Positions 1 through 12,140 are shown, counted from the first letter of the stretch. The stretch is 64,000 nt of DNA from Ophiura sarsii (GCA_035610835.1 CM069445.1:32600811-32664810), one strand, 5' to 3'. Translations and numbers: made by a program. The notes: generated from the sequence alone by a model not told the origin.

Positions 1-1760
1 TAGGGTCCCAGACTCTGCAATGCTTGTTCATCCATGCATAAACCACTTACCCGTCTCTGGCTGATTGCATCCGCATAGGGTCCAAGGCCCTGCAATGATT
101 GTTCATCCATGCATAAACCACTTACACGTCTCTGGCTGATTGCATCCGCATAGGGTCCCAGGCCCTGCAATGCTTGTTCATCCATGCATAAACCACTTAC
201 CCGTCTCTGGCTGATTGCATCCGCATAGGGTCCTAGGCCCTGTAATACTTGTTCATCCATGCATAAACCACTTACCCGTCTCTGGCTGATTGCATCCGCA
301 TATGGTCCCATGCCCTGCAATGTTTGTTCATCCATGCATAAACCACTTACCCGTCTCTGGCTGATTGCATCCGCATAGGGTCCCAGGCCCTGTAATACTT
401 GTTCATCCATGCATAAACCACTTACCCGTCTCTGGCTGATTGCATCCGCATAGGGGTCCTAGGCCCTGTAATACTTGTTCATCCATGCATAAACCACTTA
501 CCCGTCTCTGGCTGATTGCATCCGCATATGGTCCCAGGCCCTGCAATGTTTGTTCATCCATGCATAAACCACTTACCCGTCTCTGGCTGATTGCATCCGC
601 ATAGGGTCCCAGGCCCTGCAATGTTTGTTCATCCATGCATAAACCACTTACCCGTCTCTGGCTGATTGCATCCGCATAGGGTCCCAGGCCCTGCAATGTT
701 TGTTCATCCATGCATAAACCACTTACCCGTCTCTGGCTGATTGCATCCGCATAGGGTCCCAGGCCCTGTAATACTTGTTCATCCATGCATAAACCACTTA
801 CCCGTCTCTGGCTGATTGCATCCGCATAGGGTCCCAGGCCCTGTAATACTTGTTCATCCATGCATAAACCACTTACCCGTCTCTGGCTGATTGCATCCGC
901 ATAGGGTCCCAGGCCCTGTAATACTTGTTCATCCATGCATAAACCACTTACCCGTCTCTGGCTGATTGCATCCGCATAGGGTCCCAGGCCCTGCAATGTT
1001 TGTTCATCCATGCATAAACCACTTACCCGTCTCTGGCTGATTGCATCCGCATAGGGTCCCAGACTCTGCAATGCTTGTTCATCCATGCATAAACCACTTA
1101 CCCGTCTCTGGCTGATTGCATCCGCATAGGATCCCAGGCCCTGCAATGCTTGTTCATCCATGCATAAACCACTTACCCGTCTCTGGCTGATTGCATCCGC
1201 ATAGGGTCCCAGGCCCTGTAATACTTGTTCATCCATGCATAAACCACTTACCCGTCTCTGGCTGATTGCATCCGCATAGGGTCCCAGGCCCTGCAATGCT
1301 TGTTCATCCATGCATAAACCACTTACCCGTCTCTGGCTGATTACATCCGCATAGGGTCCCAGGCCCTGCAATGCTTGTTCATCCATGCATAAACCACTTA
1401 CCCGTCTCTGGCTGATTGCATCCGCATAGGGTCCCAGGCCCTGTAATACTTGTTCATCCATGCATAAACCACTTACCCGTCTCTGGCTGATTGCATCCGC
1501 ATAGGGTCCCAGGCCCTGTAATACTTGTTCATCCATGCATAAACCACTTACCCGTCTCTGGCTGATTGCATCCGCATAGGGTCCCAGGCCCTGCAATGTT
1601 TGTTCATCCATGCATAAACCACTTACCCGTCTCTGGCTGATTGCATCCGCATAGGGTCCCAGGCCCTGCAATGTTTGTTCATCCATGCATAAACCACTTA
1701 CCCGTCTCTGGCTGATTGCATCCGCATAGGGTCCCAGGCCCTGCAATGCTTGTTCATCCA
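1..1760 (-). repeat. 75-bp minisatellite, about 23.5 units, open on the minus strand
   Basis: Units start at 1, 76, 151 and so on, with one 76-bp unit at 451-526; the array runs off the left edge. Read on the minus strand each unit encodes 25 residues, of the form MDEQxLQGLGPYADAISQRR then VSGLC, with x mostly A, T or V. Because 75 is a multiple of 3 the frame stays open from 1810 to about 453, where one extra G breaks it. Units differ at only a few sites (for example GCATTG, ACATTG or GTATTA after GAACAA). Most units contain CGG/GTAAGT on the minus strand, a consensus 5' splice site. The array may be coding, or may be intronic DNA amplified from an exon-intron junction; I cannot tell which. 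I do not recognise the protein. Confidence 0.9.
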
Positions 1761-1810
1761 TTGCTGCAGAGACCACGACGCCACCCTGGGTCATAACATT
1801 GGAATCACCT
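1702..1810 (-). CDS. candidate internal exon of an unrecognised gene at the minisatellite edge
   Basis: On the minus strand a pyrimidine-rich tract ending TTTGCAG (AG at 1812-1811) is followed by an open frame of which the first residues are GDSNVMTQGGVVVSAA, leading directly into the first minisatellite unit. The first GTAAGT donor in that unit (GT at 1701-1700) would give a 109-nt exon, entered with one base completing a codon. If that donor is skipped the reading frame continues through the array. The gene would lie upstream at higher coordinates and continue off the left edge. No homologue recognised. Splice-site quality is the main support. Confidence 0.4.
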
Positions 1811-1938
1811 CTGCAAAGCAAAAGAAAAAAGTTTCATTTTATTAATCCATCAGAGTGATTTAAAGTATGAATACCTGTGGAATTGGTACACGATTCTCAA
1901 CATTATCATGATCATAAACGACTTGTTCAATAAGTATA

Positions 1939-2154
1939 AAGCCTTTTCACGCTGATTCGATGATCAATCGTCCTTTTGTACTGTGCAATAACTGTGGCTA
2001 TGAAGATCGATCTGCCGAAAATGGACCACTTCTCCGTGTGAATATAAACAATGATTGATCAAATTTGTGCATGTGATTCAAACGTCTGAATTAGACCCAC
2101 TTAGTGGTGATCGATCATCCAATGATCAATCCTCACCTCGGTGTGAAAAGGCTT
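1939..2154. mobile_element. MITE-like element with AAGCCTTTTCAC termini
   Basis: AAGCCTTTTCAC at 1939-1950 is matched by its inverse GTGAAAAGGCTT at 2143-2154, and subterminal TGATCAAT motifs lie near both ends. About 216 bp with no coding capacity. Target duplication not clear. Confidence 0.6.
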
Positions 2155-2281
2155 AATATTAAAATGTAAATTGCTTAATATTGTAAATCACATGTACAAC
2201 TGGGCATTTGGTGGGCATACATGTAGGTGCCCTAGTTACCTAAACACTTTCCATTGGATAATATTAATATTGTTTTGATGA

Positions 2282-2458
2282 TACTGTAAAAGCCAATATT
2301 TTCGCGTAAAGATATTTTTGCGCATTTTAATATCATAGACATTTCGCGATTTTTTTTCTTTCTTTTCGCGGGCGACCTTCTGGATGCACTGCATGAATGT
2401 TGAAAACAATATTTTTGCGAAAAATTAAAACCACCGCAAAATTTCAGCTTTTACAGTA
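2282..2458. mobile_element. 177-bp MITE, TACTGTAAAAGC termini
   Basis: Perfect 12-bp terminal inverted repeats (TACTGTAAAAGC and GCTTTTACAGTA) flank an AT-rich interior with several TTTCGCG or TTTTGCG motifs in both orientations. No ORF. Confidence 0.65.
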
Positions 2459-2591
2459 ATTAGGCCTATTTTGATTACAATAGCCCCGCTCCGGAGTTCA
2501 AAAAATGAAAGCCTCTAATTTTGATACTCAATGCACCATTATGGAAGGCTAAATAAGGTGACTGAAAAATTCAATTTGGGAGTATAACAGA

Positions 2592-2665
2592 TATGGCCTA
2601 GTGATGAACTGGTCTTGGTTCTTCCTGGTGACCCAGGTTTGATTCCTGACCCCAGGGAACCCTTT
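2592..2665 (+). repeat. tRNA-like SINE head
   Basis: Has an A-box-like TGGCCTAGTGATGA (2594-2607) and a B-box GGTTTGATTCC (2636-2646) at tRNA-like spacing. It is followed by T-rich DNA and not by a good acceptor stem, so a SINE relic fits better than a working tRNA. Confidence 0.45.
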
Positions 2666-2699
2666 TTTAATTTTTATTGAGCCAATTTCTTCCTCCTGC

Positions 2700-4690
2700 T
2701 AGTTTCATTTTCAAACCCCAGTAGGGTGTTACGATAAAGAATAAACTCACTGAGAAAATGGGCTACTACAACTTTACAAGCATCTAAAAACAATAAGCAT
2801 CTAAAAACAATAAATATATAATAACAATAAATTGTTTGGTGACTTGCAATACAAAGGGAATGTACTGTGTATGCATTGTATTCCCCACCCCTCTTCCAGT
2901 TAAGTAAGTCAGTCAGTCAGTCATCAAAGCACACACACACACCTCATATAATGTAAAGACTGTCGATGAATCAAGATTGATCGGGAGAGGAAGTTGTTGA
3001 TAATGTGAGGCTTTGCCCATTTCCGGCAGGCTGACACGCTATCTTTCCAGGGAGATAATGTCATCTGACAGATAGTAAATCACAACAGATGCTCCTCGGC
3101 CGTTTCCCGCAATCATAGCAAAAAGGTTGTATCTTGTATTCCGTTTTGCTATGGTATACTTCCTATACCAATGTGTCGATTCAAAAATACAAGCGATACA
3201 AGAAGTACTTACAATGCCTGAACAATATGAATGTAGGCATACTAAGCTTGTTTAATTCAAATACATGTGACAATTTAAGGAGTATCTCCACTCATAAAAT
3301 GGGCAGTGGGCATAACATAAGGCCAACGCTTCAAAAGGTCTGGTTTGGGGTAAAGTGTATTGGCTCCGGCTCTATGGAGGGTCGAATTGCCTGGTAAAAG
3401 AACAAAGACTGGTCTTAGGCGACGAAAAAACAACCCTGTTCTACGGGCAAACAAACCTCTCAGGTAGGGTCGGTCGGTCGGTCTGGGTTTTTTACTACCA
3501 GGCTGTCAACTTTTCAGAATTGCCGCCAAGTCGCAAATTTGAGAGCAGGGGTGAGGGGTGCCGTCGAGTTATAAACTTGACATCGGGTTGGGGTGGCTGG
3601 GGGTCTTCCAAGCCGCAAACCAACGCAAAGAAATCAAGCACAAAAACACAGACAGTAAGCCGTCGTGAAATTATTTGGGTTCAATTTATCAATTTTCACA
3701 AAATTTTGAACAAACAAATTTCAATCTGCTCGTTATTTTGTGATATATCAGGATATAAGATTTAATTCAGGTCTAGCATATGAGGGGCAGGATCTCTGCA
3801 ATTTATTTACCAGTGAAGTGATTATATAACTCCCTGGAAACTGAATGAATAATATATAGAGGGAAACTGGAAACTGGATCACACCCCTTTCGGAATGATT
3901 GTACACACCCATTCGCCAGCGAAGTATTACGTGTTATCCGATTATCACTATGTTAACTGTATCACCGTTTGAGTAATGAATCCTGATCGAAATGATCGCT
4001 GCATCACAAGTTGGACATTTTTTAGATCGTTCATTTGGAATGCCACCATTGAATTGTACACTAGGAAAAGTGTGTCGACCCCCATGCATTTGAATAGGAG
4101 CAATGCAAGGAACGTTCAAATGAGTGTTACTGTTACAGACAAACTAATTGTGATAAAGAACTTGTGATCATCTTTGTAGCTGTAAACATTAAAATAGTGA
4201 ATGGATGAAAACTTGCGAAAAATCTTGACAAGCACCTTCATGGTCAATTTTGACCCAAAATATCATTTTTTAAGAAAACACAATGTCCAATTTTCATTAA
4301 ACTTTCAACAATAGGTAGTTTGAGCTAATTTACATTTATTACGACACCAAAATCACAGCAACATGCCAGAAAAGGAATAATATGATATGAAGGATACTCC
4401 CGCCAAAAAGGTATGGTGACACAAGAGGGTGCTGGTGCTGCACAGTTTTTTCTCGGAATCTTGACTGACAGTTTTGTTATTTCATGTTGAGATAGGTCAA
4501 ATGGAATTTTAAAAAACCTGTTACCTGAGAAAAATAATCCAAAAAGGATTTTTGACCTCCGTATAGACCACTCCTAATTTTATGTGCTTTGCTCACTAGG
4601 TTGTAATAATTGTTTTAATGTGACCTTCCGAACACATTTTTGACTATGCCATGAATAGAGAGAACAACGTTGGACTGACAGTCCGGCCCC
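2700..4690. other. intergenic stretch without recognisable genes
   Basis: Contains a short AGTC run and a CA run near 2907-2942, and from about 3415 a copy of a repeat with the motif AACCTCTCAGGTAGGGTCGG that recurs near 21780 and inverted at 50340. The short open frames here show no conserved features. Confidence 0.5.
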
Positions 4691-5000
4691 TCTAGCTAAC
4701 TAGCCAAAAAAGGGGCTCCACCTCCACCATTCCATCGGTTTGCACCGTCACGAACCTGATCCCCGATCTCTGCGTGTTCTGGGAGAATTCACAGAAACTG
4801 GTCATCATCAAACTCACAGTGCCCTTTGAACTCAATCTTGAGAAAGCCCACAGAAGAAAATCTGACAAATTCGCCGCTTTGGTAGCTGATATTCAGAACA
4901 ATGATATTGAGTTGGTCGCCATCGAATTGGTAGACGTGGTTACATATCCCCCCACAATCTTGGTAGACTTAAATGTACACTTAAAGTGTGCAATAGCCCC
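4690..5000 (+). pseudogene. decayed retroelement-associated ORF fragment
   Basis: The plus frame reads LVIIKLTVPFELNLEKAHRR and continues KSDKFAALVADIQNNDIEL. This resembles the 'LELTVPWE..IEEAHERKxxKYxxLV' signature that I recall from ORFs repeated in many invertebrate genomes and linked to retroelements. The frame ends at a stop near 5008 with no recognisable upstream domain. Identification is from memory of the motif and tentative. Confidence 0.4.
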
Positions 5001-5562
5001 TCTAATTTAAGTAAACATTCCGGGACAACATCTCCAAATTATCTATTCTGTCATCTTTCTCAATTTTTCATGCTCACAAGGAACCCACATGGGACAATTA
5101 TCCAACTCTCAACGTGCAATCATCAGATCATAATGTTTGACTGCAGGGCAGATCCCTTAAATGGATCTACTTTTAATGTTTTAACATGTTCTGTTTTCAT
5201 TTGTCATTGTTGTAAAAAGTTAAAAGTTTAACGGGTTCGCTGTCGGACAAGTTTTATTTCTGTCAAGCTTTCGTCAGGATTAGACTTCTTCAGGACCAAA
5301 TTATCATAATATTAAACAAAACATAGAGATTGCCACTTCTCTTGTTATCATCATTTGGGCTGCCCCTTGCCCGATGATTTGAGAGTAGGTGCCCTTTCCT
5401 ACTTGTGAAAGAATTGGTGGCTCTGAAAAACGATCAGATCGGTGACCACACTACTGTGCATTATTAGACTTATTGTAGTCTGTAGTAGACAAGGGGCAGT
5501 CTCTACGTTATTTCCATTGGTCAAGGGGCAGTCCTTTGGAGGTTCTTTTAGAACCAAATTTA

Positions 5563-5898
5563 TATATAGTGGGCCGACGGGCGAGTGACCGGTGAATGCT
5601 TATTGACGGTTGATGATTTTTCGTCACGTTTGATGATTTTGGCCCCCTGCCTTCGTTTCCAAATGGATTCTCTTATCCATCGCTTATGTTTGTCATAGTC
5701 TTTGTCGAGGATTGTTGCCCCGTCCCAGTCGATTGTGTGATTCTCTTGTGCTATGTTGTCTGTGACAGCTGATTTATGTTGTTCCATCGTAGAATCTTTT
5801 CTGTTGGCTCTCGTGAACTTCTTGTCGCTTACTTTCTTGGCATCTTTCTTGTGTTCGTTAAGCCTTGTTCCAAACAGAAGGCCTGTCTCACCGACGTG
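5563..5898 (-). pseudogene. GIY-YIG endonuclease domain fragment (Penelope-like retroelement type)
   Basis: The minus frame opens with HVGETGLLFGTRLNEHKKDA, runs through HKSAVTDNIAQENHTIDW and ends near WIRESIWKRRQGAKIIKRDE. The VGETG, TRLxEH, SAxTxHxxxxxHxIDW and ESIWxR series is the signature of the C-terminal GIY-YIG nuclease in Penelope-like and related retroelements. No reverse transcriptase is present next to it. It abuts an oppositely oriented fragment of the same family at 5896. Confidence 0.6.
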
Positions 5899-5990
5899 GC
5901 CAAAATCATCAACCGTGACGAGGGTATTTATTCTCTAAATCATGTACACGATCCACTGTTAACACCTGAGCTTCCTGGGACCGAGAGTGC
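5896..5990 (+). pseudogene. C-terminal tail of a second GIY-YIG retroelement copy
   Basis: The plus strand encodes AKIINRDEGIYSLNHVHDPL, the extreme C-terminus that normally follows the ESIWxR motif in this family. Here it is fused back to back with the minus-strand fragment at 5563-5898, so the locus is an inversion or nested insertion of two copies. The frame stays open to 6084, but similarity beyond about 5990 is unclear. Confidence 0.5.
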
Positions 5991-6524
5991 AAGTAAATCT
6001 CGCGGGAAAAACAAGTGGGTGGATCAAGTCACTACCAAAGAAGTCTTCCGAACAGGAAGACGAAACTGTCTAGCATGTGAGTAGATAATTGGATTTGTAC
6101 AACAAAACATTTTTATCATTTCAATCTACAATCCTGATGAACTTATTCAAAGAAGCAAAAATATGTCACCCAATTGGGTGCTTTTTTGGAAAAATTAGTC
6201 AAATTGGGCTCAACGCTCAATTTAGCATTTTGGGTGCTTTTTGGTAGGCAACTTAGCAGAGGGAAAAAAGTGCTACTTTGGGATCGTGGGCCGCGGCTTG
6301 GGCGGTGCTTGCGCCGCGGTTTGGCACATTTGTTTAGTTCGCAACACCATGACACTGTTCAGTGGTAACTAACTTGGATGTCTAGTAGTAGTAGGCAACA
6401 CCTATTCCCTTGTGCTATAATTATAGTGGTGAACTTGTGTGGTACATTATCTTCTTTATTTATATTATAGTTCTTACCACATTTGTTTTTTATTTTGTCC
6501 CTGATGGAGGCCAAGGGTAGGGAT

Positions 6525-6860
6525 GTTCATATCATTGACTACAGAGGGCGACATTTTTTTTGAAAATTTGGTAGCCAAAATATGTGGAAAACTCCATGTT
6601 TTCCTCTTTTAAATCCAGTGGAAAAGGAAGATACAGGCTGGGAAGTATTTTATTTACTGATGTCTAACTAACCACACACAAGGACAACATGAAAGTAGGC
6701 CCCTATAGCCCAAAATAGCTAGTTTAAAATGTGCAAGACTTTACCATTTTTAGCAATAAGCCTAAAGGCAAACTACTTTTGGTTATATTTTTGTGATTAT
6801 TCAGCCTGCAGACATGGTTGAACCATCATTTTTTTATTGTAAAGTACTTTGTTTCCATGT
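6525..6860 (-). repeat. interspersed repeat family R1, inverted copy
   Basis: Shares long stretches with 8981-9340, 13213-13592, 13707-14066 and 14066-14372, including CATGGAAACAAAGTACTTTA, GCCTGCAGAC and GATATGAACATCCCT (here reverse-complemented). This copy lacks the terminal repeats of the 8866-9477 copy and is joined to a SINE tail at its right. Confidence 0.75.
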
Positions 6861-6867
6861 ATTCCAT

Positions 6868-6990
6868 TTTAGGAATATGTGTGTACAGACACAGACCGGG
6901 ATAATCTTTTAACCTTTTAACATGCTCGCGGATAGCTCTTCCGATACACGGGACCAACATTTTTATGTGACTTCCGAAAGAATCAAGGGG
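6868..6990 (-). repeat. SINE tail fragment (same family as 55662-55965)
   Basis: Read on the minus strand it has CGGAAGTCACATA, ATGTTGGTC, AGAGCTATCC, CATGTTAAAAGGT and CCCGGTCTGT in the same order as the composite SINE at 55662-55800. No tRNA-like head is attached here. Confidence 0.6.
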
Positions 6991-7462
6991 TTTACTACCA
7001 AACAACATAGACCAGTGTAAGTGCAATCCTCACCAACTACGGCAACTTCATGGCCAATACTCTTTCAACAAACCAATGTCAGACTGCTACAAGTTCTCCT
7101 CTATCCAAGAACGATACCTGAGTGGAATCTTCTACCAACACACTGCTAAAATGGCTCCGGACTTAAATAATTTCAAATATAGTTTGGGACTCATTAGGCC
7201 CCTTGCAATTAAAGTGGTTTACTGTTGCGTTTTGAAAAGCAGGACGAGGTGACTATTTAATATTAATATTGTAATATTTTGGGGTAAAGTCACCTGATTT
7301 AATATTGTCGGCGTTGTTAACTATTATCCAAGATACGAATACAATTCAAATGCTGTTATAATTATGTCCTACCACCACCTACTGCCTTGGCTTTGCATTT
7401 TGCTTCTTTTATAAAGGAGTCAACTCATATTTGGATCCCTATTTTGAATATTAATGAGATAT

Positions 7463-7763
7463 CAGTGGCGTAGCTAGGTTATTCATATTGGGGGGGGGGG
7501 GGGGGGGGGTTTCGACTGTACACCTATTTTTGGCACGATTGAGCTTCATTTTGGCTCTAAACAAGCTTGTACCAACAATATTGCATTTTGGGAAGAAATT
7601 TGTCATCTGTGTACTTTTGAGCATCATAATGGTGATCATAATTCCATGATTCCTTTGGTCAAATGAACCGACAGTGCCAATCTCAACCGACACGACGTCA
7701 ATATGGGGGCTCCCCCTCACCCCCCCCCCCCCCCCCCCCCCCCCCCCTCTGGCTACGCCACTG
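7463..7763. mobile_element. hAT-type MITE with 8-bp target duplication and poly-G/poly-C tracts
   Basis: Terminal repeats CAGTGGCGTAGCTAG and GGCTACGCCACTG are flanked on both sides by TGAGATAT (7455-7462 and 7764-7771), an 8-bp duplication typical of hAT transposons. Long G (about 7490) and C (about 7720) runs sit just inside. Related copies: 53484-53822 and a left half at 52134-52230. Confidence 0.85.
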
Positions 7764-8424
7764 TGAGATATTCGATGTTTGTAATTTTTTCTCGTTACGC
7801 TAACTCGGAAGAATTTTAAAGATGGCGATCGTAAACAAATATGAAATATTACCCAGAATGCACTAAAAAAACTAAAAATAACTCGGCAATGTTTTGATGT
7901 GACGTCATGCGCAGAAGCGATTCAAGCGATTGCGCAGTAATTAATTGCCGTGCCTACGAATATGCTTCAATGCACACATATCAATACAAAGCGACAGTTC
8001 CATGTTTCGTGCAGAGTTTTTTACTTCCCAGAAATGTTTTCTCAACCCGGAAGTATTGAAATGCGGCTCATCGGCTAATTTTATCGCCAGAAAAGTGTTA
8101 AAAAGCTTATGAAAAAAGTTTTAAACAATGAAATAGTTAAATATTTTTAAAATATTACATATATCACGCGGGTGACTTTTGGACGCGCGCGGGCAACAGT
8201 AAACTCACATTTAATTGCAAGGGGCCTTAGATATCAACAACTAAGTGAACTCAATGTATTACTTAAGAGTTCTAAGAATAACATGTGAGTGCATTTTGAT
8301 AGATTTTAGTTATATTTGATGTGCAAATGATGATTTCAAAATGTATTTTCGCGACGTCAGATGTCAATGAGGGGTGGTGGCCGGGGCTTTAGTATAGGGA
8401 AGCATGAACAATAGTAAAGCCACC

Positions 8425-8552
8425 ATTGGGGCTAGGGTTGAGGCTGTGTTGGTGTATCGTATTGAACTCACCGGTCATGCTGAAACGATCCACCAACAGA
8501 ACTATGGAGCACAGCAGTGTTACGACGCTCTTAACCAACTGCGCCACCTTTT
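8425..8552 (-). repeat. tRNA-derived SINE head
   Basis: On the minus strand it carries TGGCGCAGTTGG, a textbook A box, followed by GAGCGTCGTAACACTGCTG and a B-box-like GAGTTCAATAC. The same head occurs at 55840-55960. No tail is attached. Confidence 0.6.
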
Positions 8553-8865
8553 TGTAACGTTATATATTTGTGTTGTTCTATTGCCATGATTGCACAGCAA
8601 TTTGTATTGCTTGTCCCAGTGCATTTCATTTTCAGTATGTTATTGTTAATTACTGTTTTATCGTGTCATTCTCATGTCATATTGCCTATTTCCCCACACC
8701 CAGTTGTTAGTAATCTTATTTTTTAGTACTTATTTACTCTTTGCAAATTTTTGGCGTGCAACTCCACTTATTCAATTCATTCAACTAAAGTTTAAAGTTA
8801 TAGACTTTTAATCTAACTACCAACATTATCATTAACATCTATATAATATTAATAACAATTAACAT

Positions 8866-9477
8866 ATGTGACCAGTCGCGTCAAAATGGACATGTTATCG
8901 GCAAACACAATTTTGAGATAGAGGCGAATATTTTGGGTAAAATATAAAGAAAATAAGAGAAAAAAATATTCTTCTTCAAATCTAGGCATGTTCATAAAAT
9001 TTTGAAAATAAAATTATCTCTTTGAAAATGGAATACATGGAAACAAAGTACTTTACAATAAAAAATGATGGTTCAACCTTGTCTGCAGGCTGAATAATAA
9101 AAAAGTTATAACCAAAAGTAGTTTAAGTCATGCACATTTTAAAACCATTTTAGGTAAATTAAGGGTTTACTTTCATGATGTCTAGTTGCTTGTGTGGGGT
9201 TATTTATACATCAGTGAATACATCCCAGCAGTTTCGTACTTTTCCGCTGAATTTAAAAGAGGTAAACATGAGTTTTCTACATATTTTGGTCAAATATGTC
9301 GTCCTCTATAGTCAATGATATGAACATCCCTATCAAATCCTATCGTGTGATTACAAAGTCCGATTGCCTTCAACATGGTGTCATTTCAAAGCTGAAAATG
9401 TGCTTTTTCAAGTCATACCAATAACTCAGATTTGAATCGGGCCTCCAACATGTCCATTTTGATGCGACGGGTCACAT
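8866..9477. mobile_element. R1 element with terminal inverted repeats (full-length copy)
   Basis: About 30-bp inverted ends begin TGTGACCAGTCGCGTCAAAA and finish TTTTGATGCGACGGGTCACA, with TA on both sides. The interior is the R1 unit repeated elsewhere in the window. No protein coding. A non-autonomous DNA transposon that seeds the shorter R1 copies is the simplest reading. Confidence 0.75.
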
Positions 9478-9499
9478 ATATTTCCTTATGGCTTATAAT

Positions 9500-9894
9500 A
9501 GGTGGTTACGGACCTTCAATTTGCCGTTGACTACAAAGCATCAAAATCAAGTCTACGCTCTACTCGACCATACAGAAGAACGTTCCTAGTGACCATGTGT
9601 AGCTGTGTAAGCGACCGTTGTTTACATGAGCAATATTTCCGAAATTCGTAAAATGTTTCACTCGATTTTCAGACTTTGACTTGTAAAAAACATGTGAAAA
9701 CTTGCATTATGTGTAAATATGATAACATGAGTATGTAGAGGAATCACTTTGTCAAATATTCTGTTCGATGGTAATATTTCACGGGAGTACAAAAAGGGTT
9801 AAAATTTGGCCGTTTTGGTGATGGTGCAATCTGAATTTGTTTGAATTCTCGTAGTTTGTGGTCAACGGCATGTGACGTCACTCCGTAATCACCT
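9500..9894. mobile_element. MITE, AGGTGGTTACGGA / TCCGTAATCACCT termini
   Basis: Imperfect 13-bp terminal repeats flanked by direct ATAAT copies (9495-9499 and 9895-9899). Interior has no ORF. Confidence 0.6.
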
Positions 9895-9899
9895 ATAAT

Positions 9900-12140
9900 C
9901 TAATATTAATCTTTCTGGTTCTGGTTCTGGTTCTGGTAGGATACTCTAACAAAGCGGGATCCTGCATCACGTCAGAGGGGTTGACCTGGTGTAGTTAATT
10001 CTTGTTGATGGTGTTGACAGTGAGAAATTCGCAGAGCCTTGATTTAAAAATGTCAACTGGGGGCGTCTAACTTAAGATATGATGGTAGGGAGTTCAGCGA
10101 AATACGTATTTCGGGCATTTGTATCTGGAAGCATGGTGAAATACCCTTCCAAAAATATTTTTTTAAGTATGTTAATTTTCAATGAAAATGTTTATAAAAA
10201 AATTAAAAGTACTCTTGAATATATTTTCTTTCATTCAAAAATGCATTGTGCATTAAATTGTAATTTACATACCAAAAAAAAAAGGTCAAATCAGCTGACT
10301 GTGGCGTATACCCGTTCAGAGACTTCTGCAACCGCCGCCATTTTGAAGTCTAACTCCTCTGTTTGTTGTTGGTAAAACTAATTGTTCTCTCTAGTATTTG
10401 ACCCGGAAATACATCATGTTTGGTATGATTTTAAAGCTTAGAAAATAGAGAATAATAATCTCAGGTCAAATCTGATGTTAACCTCGTTGTTAGAGACTCA
10501 TACGGATCAATCCATGACAGCTCAATATTGGATGTAAATCTAGCGTTATTTTTGGGTCAACATTTGTAAAAATTTGTACGAAATACTTGGAGTCACCCCC
10601 AGTCACCCCCCAAAAGGTAAAATTAAACCATTTCTGATTCATAATATCATGTAATCTGGTCAAAATGAGTTGACGCAAATTGACGCAACCGGATTTTCCA
10701 CAGCTTGTGGAATTCAAGATGTTGTTGATTGTTGATAAAGCGTAACTTTTTAGTCTCTTTCCAGTCGTTTATTGTTTATTGTGGGGGTACCTCTAAGGAG
10801 GCTACACAACTTAGATGTATTTTAGCTTATGTTACATTTAGCTTAGGGTACCATCATGGGTTTCTTGGCGAGGTTGGGGGATGGATGGTGATGGGGGAGG
10901 GATGGTGATGGGGGGGGGGGGGGGGGGGGGGGGGGTAGGGGCATAATACTCATACAGGGATGGAATGGGTAGGACTGGGATGTTCCTGGTGCCAGTGGTG
11001 GGGGTGGTTGGATGGGGTGGTACACTACATGTATTTCCTTTAATTTCCGGGGGGGGGGGGGGGGCGGGGTGGTAGGTAGAAAGTTGGTTTTATGTGCATT
11101 TTTTTTTCTTCACAACCTCACAACATTCAGGTTCATTTTTTTCAGGTTCGGAGCTGTTTTATTCCGCATTTTGTTATAAATTCTTACTCTAAAGGACCTG
11201 ATTCTTTCTTGTTTCTTCCTTTTTTTATGTTTGGTGTGTTTTGTTATTTCTTTCTAAGTTCAGGGGTGATTTTTTTTCTTCTTAAAATTTCTTAACCAGC
11301 TACTACACAGAAATATGCATCTGACCTATATTTATGCTGTAGAATTATCTTTTAAGGATATATAGATCTACCCCTAACATAATCAAAATACTAGTATCTG
11401 AAGAGGCGGCCGACAGACTCAATTCCGTCACCGTCAACATTAAAAAAGGGCATAACTCCGCTGAACTTTCATGTATTGAGCTGATTTTTGCATCATTCTT
11501 TTTCTTTTTAAATTACCTTTAAAATGATACCTAATTTGTAGGGGTTGAAATTAAAAATCCATTTTCACCCGAACTCCCTAATGATGGGGCATATAGGCCT
11601 ATATTTATTTATTATATTATTTATTTATACTCAACTAAGTTATTCTATAACAGTAACTTGTTGTTATTCAAGTACCATAAACGACAACAAATGTTGATGA
11701 ACAGGATGATTGAAGGCTTGTCTTGTCAACAAATTACAAATGTAAGCTTACTTCATCAATTGACTTGGCATGCGCAACCAGTGAAGTGAAGTGTAAAGTG
11801 ATGTTGTTACTTACTTTTTTAATAGTTTTCTAAGAGCCACGTGTAATAGCAACAGTAATACAAGTTTCAAACACCATCAATTTCCATCTTATGACTTTTG
11901 GACCTTTATTCTTTATTTGTGTACGTATGGAATGACGCAATACGTGGCAAGAAAACACGTAAATTTTTAACAAGATGTTTCAATTCTGTGTGCAATTCAT
12001 GTGCATGGATCAGACTCTCAGCAACCTTTGAACTCATTTCAAATTTAAATAGTCTCAATACAGTTTATAGACGGTGAAGATGCAAAGTTCATGGCTATAC
12101 CATACATACCCATAAGTTACACATGAGTCTAAACTGAATG
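9900..12140. other. intergenic stretch upstream of RPL18A
   Basis: Holds G-runs at about 10911-10935 and 11050-11063, GGTTCT microsatellite DNA near 9918, and no coding or RNA feature that I can support. Confidence 0.5.

Noticed and set aside
1..1760. CRISPR array
   Set aside because: The repeat is continuous with no unique spacers and the DNA is eukaryotic.
10843..11025. Proline-rich ORF on the minus strand
   Set aside because: Generated by a poly-G tract.
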